Shown here: one piece after another, positions 32,180 through 43,100 of the stretch | Numbering within the stretch: position 1 is the stretch's first letter | How the letters are laid out: the number at the start of each line of letters is the position of its first letter | Assembly (NCBI GenBank): GCA_021229015.1 | Contig: CM037795.1 | Span: forward strand, 14,221,201 to 14,285,200 | Source: Solen grandis | Lineage: Eukaryota; Mollusca; Bivalvia; Adapedonta; Solenidae | DNA: 64,000 bases | Direction of reading: 5' to 3' | Notes under the pieces: generated by a model | Seen by the model: only the letters and a program-made list of their open reading frames with translations | Databases searched by the model: none | What the model was told of the DNA's origin: nothing | Position numbers and translations under genes: made by a program

Positions 32180-33870
32180 TCTCCCACATAGACTGTAACA
32201 TCATATCGTGCACAATTTACGGCATACACCACGTTTTTCAATTAACAACATACATCAATCTGCACACTATAGAAATCGCAGCCTACTCTGTCTGAAATAG
32301 GCATGTCCGTAATGATACTGCAAAGCGCACATTCCATATTGCACGCAAGTATCTTTTTACCCAAAGATCTTTGAGTCTTTGAATGGACCAGGATATCAAC
32401 TATGTTTCTGTCCCTCTAGAAGGCCATCATAGGCGGTTGTGCGAAGACTTCCTTCATCCTCTCTGATCCATACAAAACATGAGAGTCTCAGCTTAGTATA
32501 TGTTGAACATTGGGTAGTATGCTGGAATACGTCAGAACCAGTGGAACTCTTTTACTACTGTCGGGCTTGCACTTCTTAATGCCTTGTAAAGGGGTATTTT
32601 TAAGTTAGCCCTGTATTTCTTGTTATCTTCATTCTGTTCCAAAATTCGTTTCAGCCGCAAACCCAATCCGCAAGCTGGGGGCCTCTGTGGCCGAGAGGGT
32701 AAAGTCGCTGACCTTAACACTCACTCAGCCCCTCACCGCGTGGGTTCGAATGCCGGCTGGGTCATTCGGATTTTCATGTGAGGAAGCCTTCCAGCTGGCT
32801 TGCGGTAGGTCGGTGGTTCCGTGCATTCGGGGTCTTCCTCCACATGTAATTAGCTGGACTTCGCTATATGACTGAAATACTGTCGAAGCGACGGTAAACT
32901 CAAAAAGTCAAGTCAAGTCAATCGGCAAGCTAAACTTTTCTTGGTAGACGTTGGATGGCATGACTTGTTGTTTATATAAAGTTGCTTATCTGTCGATTTT
33001 ACGTACAGGTCTGTATAAATGTGCCCATCGTCTAATTTAACCAGCGTGTCTAAAAATTCAAATTGAGATGATGTTACAGTGTATACTGTTGGCATGCTAT
33101 GCGAATCGTCCAAGTTCTTCCTTGGTACCATGCAAAATGCAAAAACCATCATCTATAAACATTTTCTAGAAAATAGGAATTTTCTCCGTGTTTTCCGCAT
33201 ATACGCATATGCAAATTCTTCCCCAGTCTAGAACCAGTCGCAATGCCATCAGTTTGAATATACACTTTGTCACCCAGACCAAATACATAATGGTTCAAAA
33301 CAGTCTCTATCGTAGCGTCAACCAGTTGGTCAGCCCTCATATTTAATGCTTCCCGGCAAGCATCTATCCCTTCTTTACGGGGCACTGGCGGGTACAACTT
33401 ACAAACATCAAAGCAAAATAGAAGACAATCGTCAGTTAAAGGTTCTTTTATTCCTCTTAATTTATTAATGAAGTCAGTTGTGTCTTTCAGATAGCTTGGC
33501 GAAGACTCTACAAATTCCAGCTACTTTGCTAATATTTCTGTCAGTGTATCGATGACATTAACAGTGGTACGATAGGGTGCTTATGCGGCTTCGGGTTGCC
33601 TTGTAGTTTCCCAGGACTAGGATACCTTGGAATTAAATATGTTTTAAGATCTGCTGAAATGGCCCCGTCACGATACATTTTGTTAACCAATTTCTTTACA
33701 TTTTTGAGAACTTTACCGGCTTCACATTCAGGTAGTCCATATATGAATTTCTTTCATTTCTCTTTGTAACTTGCAAATGTCCTCTTTGTTAACAACTACT
33801 ATACCAGAACCCTTATCAGCTGGCCATTTAATTATATCGTTTAAATTTAGACAGATTAGAGATAATTGCA
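32180..33870 (-). pseudogene. Penelope-like element relic (RT and GIY-YIG)
   Basis: Read on the minus strand, the order of a Penelope-like polyprotein is kept across frameshifts: ADKGSGIVVVNKEDICK (near 33810), a 'PSYLKDTTDFINKL' block (33465-33510), CFDVCKLYPPVPRKEGIDAC, VYIQTDGIATGSRLGK, the catalytic FIDDGFCILHGTKEELGRF (near 33105-33165), FLDTLVKLDDGHIYTDLY, and SCHPTSTKKSLA. Beyond the inserted SINE come VPLVLTYSSILPNVQHIL and the endonuclease block KNVVYAVNCARYDVTVYVG (near 32190-32250), a GIY-YIG match. Stops and frameshifts make it inactive. GIY-YIG plus this RT type is diagnostic of Penelope-like elements. Confidence 0.88.
32665..32931 (+). mobile_element. SINE family 1 inserted in the Penelope relic
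   Basis: The body 32677-32919 has TGGCCGAGAGGGTAAAG (A box) and GGTTCGAATGCC (B box), the conserved middle, and a tail of AAGTC repeats. Flanking copies AATCCGCAAGCT (32665-32676) and AATCGGCAAGCT (32920-32931) are a 12-base target duplication with one difference. Removing it rejoins the Penelope frame region, so the SINE is younger than that element. Confidence 0.92.
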
Positions 33871-34009
33871 ATCTTAGAGTGTGCTTTTTTTGGGGGGGGG
33901 CGGAATTTTCAACTCAGCTTTACTCTTAGATGTTTTTATGCTTGTCACTATTCTGGTGTTTACAGTCAGGTGAAACTGTACTTTGTAGAAAAGCAAAAGT
34001 GTTTGTCAT

Positions 34010-34200
34010 TACATAAAGGTGTGTGTTGAAAGGTCAAGGTCACAGGAGTTGATAGAAATTGTCTTAGGTATTCATAGTCTTCATTTTCATTTTCCGCTCT
34101 ATAACTTCCATAGCTATTTTTGGATTTTCATTAAATTTTACAGAAGTGTTTGTCATAATACAAAGGTGTACCTTCCGCATTAACCATATGCATGGTCTGC
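34010..34200 (-). repeat. Dispersed repeat shared with 57340-57800
   Basis: The minus strand carries 'TTATGACAAACACTTCTGTA', 'GAAAATCCAAA' and 'ATGGAAGTTATAGAG' followed by 'GACCTTGACCTTT', in the same order as the plus strand at 57340-57620. Noncoding. Confidence 0.7.
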
Positions 34201-34739
34201 TCAGTTAGGGGACCATATCCCATTTCCATTATTTTCTTGTTTCTATCCGGCACACATTCTTCACGGGACGGGGTGTTTTTCACCGTTGAAGACTCCTGAA
34301 ACTCCCGAATGTAGTGCTTGCTATACTGTCAAAGCCTTATTCTCACTGATGCTTGCTTTTAAGTTCTCCTTACGTCTCCAATAACATTTTATTAGCAGAA
34401 TTTTGTCTGTTTCACTTGATAGAGAATAAACATTTGTCATGTATTAGGGCTGTTGTTTGTTTAGTGTTTCCTTAAAAAGGAAGCTGTCTGATGCCTTGTT
34501 CAGTATGTTGTATGCGTAAGAGGTTCAGTAGCTCTGCATAAGCGGCAATACCCTTCTATGGACATCCATGGCCATCTTATACTGTTATTTTACAATATAA
34601 CAATCCGAAGTAGCATTACATGATTTCACTTTGACTATGTATCAAACAAAAATTCCTTTACATGATTTCAGTCGAACCTTGTATTGAACCAACTGCGCTT
34701 TTCATTTGAAAAATTTAATACACAAGTTATTTTTATATT

Positions 34740-35500
34740 AATATCAAGATGTGGTGCAGAGCATTTCCTGCAATGAAAGGCAGTCTTTTCTTGTCGCTGC
34801 CTCCAACTGTATTTCTTAACTCAACAGGATCAGCACATTGCATTTTGTTTAAGTTCCTGGGTGACATCTAAGATGTAGCATTATTCATTTGTTTTGCCAA
34901 CTTTACGAAAATCATCTTCTGGGCCCAAGTCAGCAAATTTCTCATGCTTGTTGTTTTAATTCCTTTTAACCGGAAGGCCACACACTTATTAGCTTTTAAC
35001 GAAGCTGAAACTGTTCACATGTTGTGTCTAGATGGCATTTTTTTTTCAGAGGCATTTGTACGATTTAGGAGATAAAAATATCAGTGGATCGTTATAGTGG
35101 TTCTCTGAATTTTTATCTGGATGAAACCGTACGTTTCTTTTGTCTTTTCATCAGCTGGTAGACATATTTGAGTCGATAAATCTCTTTTGAGTAGAATCAA
35201 GTACTTCTGCAATATCTAAATGCCATTCAACTTCATTTCGTTCGCATTTGATTTTTTTTTTTTGTTTCGTCCGCTCTTACCTGGAAATACATGATCAGCC
35301 AAGCACAGGTTCGGTGGTGGCCTTTTGTTGTATTGTTGAAAAAATGCCTCCAGTAAGTCGTCTGGAAGATGGTATGGATGTCTTTCAGCACGATTTTCCT
35401 TTTTTACAGTTGACAATTCTCTAGATGACTTATACAATTGCATCCGTTGCAAATAGAATACAGTTTCTTTGGCAGAACTGTGAATTTTACATATTGTTTG
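34740..35500 (-). other. Coding-like relics of unknown origin
   Basis: Two minus-strand stretches read as plausible protein. 35275-35500 gives AKETVFYLQRMQLYKSS, RAERHPYHLPDDLLEAFFQQ and PNLCLADHVFPG, ending at a strong donor CAG|GTAAGA (35277). 34740-35000 gives TTSMRNLLTWAQKMIFVKLA, then after a stop NLNKMQCADPVELRNTVGGS. I recognise neither. They lie upstream of the Penelope RT on the same strand, so they could be remnants of that or another element, or of a lost host gene. Confidence 0.35.
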
Positions 35501-35639
35501 ATATTGTTATTATTTTCCCTCTCTTCTTTTCTTCGCAGCATGATACAGAAAATTGCTAATACCTCTCTGGCTTTCAGCAACACAACTCACTATATACACT
35601 GCACACAGGAGAAGCCATTCAAAACATATTTCAGATAAA

Positions 35640-36600
35640 TGTTTGCCCACCATCATTTCAGAAGAAGGAGGTTGACGATATTATATCTGATAACGATCTT
35701 TTCATGTAAACTCTTGCTGAATTCAATGAAAATTTAAAAGCTTTCAAGTAAGGTTCCTTGTTCATTTTCAAGAGAGCCTAGAAGCTTTAAAAGGACTTCC
35801 TCACTTCCACTTCCTTCAATAAAAAATCCTAGTATCATGTTTGTCCAATAATCAAAATAGTTGATTTACATTCCTTGTTTTCTGTATTCTTTTGTTCTTA
35901 TTAAATTGAATTTTATTTCACCCTGCGAGGAAAATCAGTCTTGATATCTTGTTGTTTCTCACTCAACCTGCACCTGCTGAACCTGTGTAAGTTCCGTTTT
36001 TTAGTTTTCTTCCGAAGAGCACTTTTTTTAAGGATCAACATTTATTCGCTGAACGCTGACTTACTCTCGATCTCTTCCCTTTGCGTGTCGTAACGTAATT
36101 CCGTATGGCCTTCCAACTCTCTTTATAACGATTCAGGATGATGTTTTCTTCGATGTTATATGATTTACTAATATTATATATTAATACGAAATTTCCTATG
36201 GGAATTATTTTAAGAAATCAACTGGACCTATCTGTAGTACATTTGTGTTAAATGCATTGAAATTACTTTAGATGATCCAGGATTAAACCAAGAAACACCG
36301 TCAAATATCTTAAGCTTTAATCAGTCATTTTTCTACACAAGGGAAAATCTCCCTAACAATATTCATGCATACCAATTCAATTGTAGAATATAAGATGTCT
36401 TCCTTACAAAATAAGACAAATTATTAAAACATCTTTATCTGAAAAATGTATATATTAAAAGAAATTACACGAGGATAACTTGGTGTGATATGTGGGGCAC
36501 CAAGTCTGTCATACAGGAGTATAACTGATCAGAAAAGGTTTTACAAAATGCGTTGGAATCAACCAGTTAAGATAAAATGGGACAATTTCATCCTACATTT
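35640..36600. other. No feature recognised
   Basis: AT-rich intergenic sequence. No exon-like frame or clear repeat. Confidence 0.4.
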
Positions 36601-36608
36601 GCCCCTTT

Positions 36609-37240
36609 TTAGCTCACCTGAGCACTATGTGCTCAAGGTGAGCTTTTGTGATCACCCTGCGTCCGTCGTCGTGCGTCGTCAAAATTTGATTTAAACGACA
36701 TCTCCTCTGAAACCGCTGGACAAAATTTGATTAAACTTGATAGGGGTGATCCTTGGGTGAACCTTCACAAAATTGCTAAAATAAACTTGATCCATGTAGA
36801 ACTCTGGTTGCCATGGCAACGGAAAAAATGAAAACTTTAAAAATCATCTTCTTCAAAATTCCTGGCCAGATTTCAAAAATGTTTAAGTATAGATGTTCTT
36901 TGGATAACCTTTTTTCAAGATTGCTTAAATTGTTCCGATCCATAAAAAACATGGCTGCCAGGGGCGGTCTAATTTGCCTTAAATGTATATAGTGAAAACT
37001 TTAAACAATATCTCCTCTGAAACCGCTGGACAGAATTTGGCTGGCATGATCCTTGGGTGAACCTTCACAAAAGTTGCTAAAACAAATTTGATCCATGTAG
37101 AACTCTGGTTGCCATGGCAACGAAAAGAAAAAATATAAAAAAAAACTTTAAAAATCATCTCCTTCAAAACTAATGGCCAGATTTTAAAATGTTTTCGTAC
37201 AGATGTTCTATCCAGGGCCTCTATGGTCCTCTTGTTATAT
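36609..37240 (+). repeat. 'AGCTCACCTGAGCAC' dispersed repeat, copy 1
   Basis: Starts TTTTTAGCTCACCTGAGCAC, which folds back on GTGCTCAAGGTGAGCT, and ends with 'GGTCCTCTTGTTA'. Inside, a ~300-base block beginning 'TCTCCTCTGAAACCGCTGGA' occurs twice (36704 and 37013). Other copies: 49371, 52001, and a fragment at 61293. Confidence 0.88.
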
Positions 37241-37539
37241 ATGTTGCCATAGCATGTTATACAGTACACATCTATTAGCTATTTTAGCCAAAAATTGATA
37301 ATGATATAGAATTAATGCTTATTAGGTGAGCATTTATTGAGTCGATCTCTTGTTCACCAAATTTCAGATGAGCTCTGTGAATGTTGTAGTGAATACATTA
37401 TCTTACATCTAAAAAGATAGATCATCATGAACAAAAATGCGTGGCAAGACATACATGAAATATCAAATGAAAGTGGATTTTTGTTTATTTATTTTACACT
37501 CAATAACACGACCATTAGAAGTAACGGACACCTGATTAT

Positions 37540-38165
37540 GCTAATACAGTGAAACATGCTTATAACTTATAATTTCTAGGGACACGGCAAATTGGTTCGT
37601 TAGAGCCGAAATTCGTTGTATCGATTCAACGAATATTTCGTTATAATGCTTGGATATAACATATATCGTTATGGTAATTGATGCAATTGGTTCAGTCAGT
37701 TTAGGCAACTCATTTTTCTTCCAATTCTCAGTCATTCCGCTATCAAACGACTCCTTCTTCACCACATATGGTTTTAGAAACTATATCGTTTCTCAACTTG
37801 AATCGATCATCCAACCAATTAAGTCCCATTTGTTTGCAAGGTCGGAATATTTAGCCAATAATGTCTGTCCAGATACAGGTAAATTTTGAGCTCGAGCCCC
37901 CTTAAACCAATTAAAAAACGCTGTCTCTATGTCATCATACATGTAATTTCCAGAACGGTGCCTCTTTCTACTATATGAGAGCGAGGAATCCTGGTATGAA
38001 TCATGAATTTCTTTCTCAATTTTTTTAAATTGTTGATAAAGTACTAGGTGGTATTCCAAACATTTCCGCGATATCCTTTTTATTCATTTTTTTTATTTTC
38101 AGTAAGGATTTCAATTTAGTATCGTAAGTAATAGCTTTACGTTTTAAACCGCTATCCATTTTCAT
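37540..38165 (-). pseudogene. Tigger/pogo-type transposon, internally deleted
   Basis: The minus strand starts MDSGLKRKAITYDTKLKSLL, then KKMNKKDIAEMFGIPPSTLS (CENP-B-type helix-turn-helix). After a frameshift it gives RKRHRSGNYMYDDIETAFFN and WFKGARAQNLPVSGQTLL (second DNA-binding half), then a broken 'RFKLRNDIVSKTICGEEG' block. The DDE catalytic core is missing; the sequence jumps to a terminal region ending CAGTGAAACATGCTTATAAC on the plus strand at 37550. It is a dead, deleted copy. Confidence 0.85.
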
Positions 38166-39122
38166 TCAATATAACGTAACAACGTAATAAAATCTGTAAG
38201 AGCCTAACGTCACAACTCAACTTTAGAAATGAATAAGCTCAAGTCAATTTTCATGGGAATGTTTTTCTTCTTATCAAACGAATAATTGTAGCACCATTTT
38301 AGCCAATCTCCAAGCAGAGTTGTCGTTCATTCCTCACATAACATCTCTGCAATGGACTCAATGACAAGAATCTTGTCAAAATACGAAACACTCCTTAGGC
38401 GGATTTAAGTGTATTTTACGGATTAAAAGTATAGAAACATTGAATAAATACTTTTTGAATCATCATAAAACGTAATATATTGATTTTAACTGTTATTATC
38501 GGAACTATTTCTGCCTTATTTCGCCGATGGGAACAATCCGCAAACGCTCGTCTGCAAATGTAAATATTAACATGTTCAACCGGATATCGTAACTTAAAGC
38601 CAGCTTTTTATTTTCATAATTTGTAATTTAATTAATCCAAGATGTAATAAAAAAAGACTGGATATCTTTCATTTTGACATTTTTCAATTGATGATCGAAA
38701 TCAGCATCAGATGCGTTTCCAATGGAAACCAGGGCTAGTGTAAAAAAAAAAAAGGCTTCCAAGGTCATTACGAGGAAGTGGATAGTTTTTATTGGTTGAA
38801 AATGAATAATTAGAATCATTATTAGAAAATAAAGCGGTATCAAGTATCAATAGGGGAAATATTGATTAAAAACAGCAGATGTTTTAACATATATGTGTTC
38901 GTGTGTTGTGTAACGTAGTCGACAGACCGGACCCGCGTTTGATGCTAGTCATACAACAATTTACTCAATTAATTAATTGAGCTACACATTTACACTACAG
39001 GGACTTGCTCATGTATGTTTAAAAATCCTACTGTCCACATGAATATCAACAAGGGTGGACACAAAGTCCAGTTTTACAAATCATTCGAATAAAATCATTA
39101 AAATTTACATATAGAATCAATA

Positions 39123-39833
39123 AGATATACATTCCTCTTTTGAAATATACCAAAACATCGTGAAACTTATCTCCCTAGGTCTACTTTTTCATTTGAAATA
39201 CTCGCGAATCGGCAAAAAGGACAACCACCTGGACCAGAAGTGAAAGTACATTTTCGGAATGATTTTGATTTTTACGCTCCGGTAATGGTCAGCAATATTG
39301 CGACTATTTTCCCGGCAACTGTCAACTTTTGATGGAGAGAAAAATGGATGAAACGCAATCGAAAACGCTAAAATATGCTTTGAACGGACACAACCTGATT
39401 GTAACAGGGTTCCCTGGCATTGGGAAAAGTTATGTTTTATGTGAAATTGCGAAAGAATTGCTTAAACTGGGAAATTAATAACTGCTAACACGGGAGTAGC
39501 ATCTGTAAATTTACAAACCAAGTATATAGATTTATGTGTATATAACATAAAATTATTTATAAATCATTTATGCATATGGTATAAAACTTTTTTTTATCTC
39601 TAAGCTGAATAAATACAAACATTCAACATTTAATTTAAAAACCTGGAATCGCAATATTGCTGACCATTACCGGAACGTAAAAATCCGAATCTTTCCGAAA
39701 GTGTACTTTCACTTCTGGTCTAGGTTGATGTCCTTTTTGCGGATTCAAATGAGTATTTCAAATGAAAAAGCAGACATAGGGAGATAAGACTCACGATATT
39801 TTGGTATATTTCAAAAGAGAAATGTATATTTTA
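39123..39833. mobile_element. Foldback element enclosing a helicase fragment
   Basis: Arms at about 39123-39303 and 39649-39833 are inverted copies, roughly 88 percent matched over 180 bases (outer ends ATATACATTCCTCTTTTG and its complement; inner ends AGCAATATTGCGA). The 345-base centre holds the PIF1-like fragment listed separately. No flanking duplication was identified. Confidence 0.85.
39332..39520 (+). pseudogene. PIF1-like helicase P-loop fragment
   Basis: Starting at an ATG (39332) the frame has 48 codons to a stop at 39476: QSKTLKYALNGHNLIVTGFP then GIGKSYVLCEIAKELLKLG, a Walker A P-loop (GFPGIGKS) in the context typical of PIF1-type helicases. One base out of frame it continues ITANTGVASVNLQT, the motif Ia expected next ('TASTGIA' type). 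So the gene was broken by one frameshift and truncated. It looks like a captured N-terminal exon piece. Confidence 0.75.
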
Positions 39834-40193
39834 TCGCTTCCATGTGTAAATAGAGAAGTCAGTCAATCTTTTCTCTCCTGGGTCATTTTTGCAACTTTCA
39901 ATAGCCGATTTTATACAAACTACAGATAATTTTAACATATTTTTTGTAAAGATGGTCTTACATTAATGTATTCTAACAGATAATAATGAAAATGAAATCT
40001 TTGTGGTTGACCTTTAAGGTTTGAAATAAAATCTTTAACGCATGTTTGACAAAACCTTTGTTATCTGGATGCTGGTGTCTTGCTACGACAATATATCAGC
40101 TAGATGGGGATGCTCACGCAGCCATGCATGTAAATCTATATTTAATCTATATCCTTCTTGGTTTAGTACAGCTTCAAATGCTATGACGGCATG

Positions 40194-43100
40194 ATGGATC
40201 AACAATATCTTCGACACTTAAAGTGTTTTGGGCGCTTCTGGAGATATTCCTTTTCGGAGGACTGGAACTTGGATGGGGATCTTTGATATACGTTCTGAAG
40301 GACGAGGGCGTGTACGGGGACCTTTGTGGATATGATAGCACTACAGGAGAAGAATATCGTATCAATATGTAAGTCTAAATAAAATTGTTAACATTTACTC
40401 TGAAATTCAATGAATATTGTTTCCGATTGTGGTGTATTTACATTTAAAATATGCCTGTGTGTTTTGTGCTGATTATTGCTAGCGTGATAATATTGCTAAC
40501 ATGATAATTTTAAATGTCCCGTCAGCAATATTTCAGTCATGATGGATATTTTGTCTGCATGAGACCGGTATATATAGTGCATCACATCGTAGACAAGTGA
40601 CTTAATACCAGACACAGTCACAATACCCTTTTACTCGACCAACTAGTCCTTTAACTTATTTAGTAGGTCGTGGCCGTGGATCGAATCCGTTACCTTCCAG
40701 GTATATGGTGGACTCTCTACCTTATTGATTTCTGTTGTTACATCCCAATATAAGAAGTACTCGTATACATGTATGGAGGCTATATGGGTCGGTTCGTCTG
40801 CAGACGAAATTTTGTCGAATTTTTATTAAGTTTTACAATACTGATAAATACCGAGCCTTGTTGTGCATAACGTTGATACATTATTATCGACTTGTTTATT
40901 TATTTGATACGGACCTTTCATTTAATGACTATATTTTGTCCGCTCTACTTCTTGTCTACCTTTGGTCAGATTTTACTTCACAGTATTTATAAATACCATA
41001 AATACCATACCTAGTTGCGCGTATCGTTGGAACGCCATGATAAGCTTGATTTTATCAGGATTATTATGGAAGGGTATTTACGTAAATAATCAGTTGATGT
41101 AGCTTACACATGCATTCATCTAAATGAGAAGTGCTTGCGTATACATGCAATGGTTATGCTTTCTGTTGACTATTTCATTTGTGTTATTGAGTTGTTTCTT
41201 CTCACTACTTAAAAGTATATGTATACAAATTTAAGGTACATCTACGTAAGTTAGTAAATTACATTGTGAACGTGTGCAATGTATTTTATGCATCACTTGT
41301 AAATCTAATGCCCTGTAGCTAGTCTCTTAGCAGTAAGCATTTTGACTATGGAGGCTATTCGTTGCCAATATCCAGCCTTGTTGATCTGAGTTGAACAGTT
41401 TATTTTCCGACAAAATACACAATTCATTTGAATTTCTTAGTATTTAAACTCCAGAGATACATTCTTTGGCTGAATTTGCCGATGCAACATTGTAAATACG
41501 TATTTCAACAAAATGCATTTTGATAAACTACAAAAAGCCTTCTTACTTTAACGCTCGCAACTTTACATTGTCCGACCAACATGATTCGGCTCTGCTTAAT
41601 CCAGGTTTACACGTTTGCAATGTTGATAAATAAGCTCGGCCCATTTCCCCGCCCACTACATCATCGTAAATAAACGTAATTGTCCGCTCACTTTCGGTAT
41701 TTTCCGACAACGACTGGCAAATCTCCACGCAGTTATCTCCCATGTACGAATAAGGGAAGTGTTGCAGCGTGTAGGTCTACACATTCAAGGTAAATGCATT
41801 ATGAGAATTAAACAGTATCACAGTTATTTACTAAGCATCATGTGTTTCAGTTGCATGAGTGCCATTGTATGCAGGTATTGAATCAACATCAGAAGATATA
41901 AAAAAGATTAGTTTTTGAAACGTACCCCACCTACATTGTAAAGCCAGCAATATAAGCGCCGTATGGCGTAAAACTCTGTTGTTTTTTTTTTGTTTTTTTT
42001 TGTTGTTGTTTTTTTTCAGACCTTAAAAATTACTGCTTGACTATAAATCAAGATTTTTATGCAAAACAAATATGTTTATAGAAGGAATAACTCAAATTGA
42101 TATTTAAGGTTCAGTTAAGTTGCTGCTCAGATGGAAGATTTGCTACAAATAGATCTATACAATAGTTTTTACAGGCCAAATTCTGGCTGCTGCCTTTCCC
42201 AGTAATATTAAGTAACATTTAATTACTATATCACAAATATAACCTTAATACTAGGGTATGACTGGATAAAAAAAAGGAGAAAAAAATTATATGCAGTTTC
42301 TAATGTAAAGCTTTCATTTCTTAATATTCACTTATAACGTTAGTAAAATTATAACCAAAATTATGAAGCTTAAATGTCTGTACATAGCAACTTCCCTTTC
42401 ATAGATCTAAATAACATTTTTTCAACCATATTTTTTTTTTTTTTTTTCGTTTTCATTTTACCATGTTTATATTAAAAGAGTCCAAAGGTAAGTATAATGA
42501 TTAACATTTGATGTATATAAAATTATTGTATCTACAAAGTATCATTTTCAGACTCAGGTAAATAAAAAATCTTTCTGTACTTACCGATTTATCATGGTGT
42601 AAGAGTTACCTCTCTTTATCTTCCGCTCGTGAAATTTGGCTCCGCCTTTAAATCTTCGCCTATTTCCGTGATACTGCTATAAATGGGAGTTGCAAAATCG
42701 TCTACAAATGTTAATCGCGTAGAAATGTAAAGGTCAAGTATGCAGTTGTAAACTTGAGAGTGTTATCTGATGCGGCTCCACTCTCGAACGTCGTGATGTA
42801 CGGCGTAAAACGTGTCGTGTATGTCGTTGTACATTTCGTAAATTTGAGTTTGAAAAATTATAAATATTATTTGCATTTTATCTTAGCTGCATGTTACCAA
42901 ATTACATTCTAGAAGTAAAAACGTTACTAGTTAAATCGAGATAATCAAAACGCACAATACGAGCACAATATGTACCTCTCAGATAAACGTTTATACTTTT
43001 ACAAATCTGTTTAGTTGAACCGAAGTGTAAATTGTCATGATTACAAGGCTGGATTTTTGGCAACGAATAGCCTCCATATTAGACTAATGCAGTTAAACGA

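Noticed and set aside
32687..32875. 62-codon frame on the plus strand
   Set aside because: It lies entirely inside a family-1 SINE that has its own target duplication.
36485..36694. 69-codon plus-strand frame
   Set aside because: Half of it is the start of an 'AGCTCACC' repeat and the rest has no coding signal.
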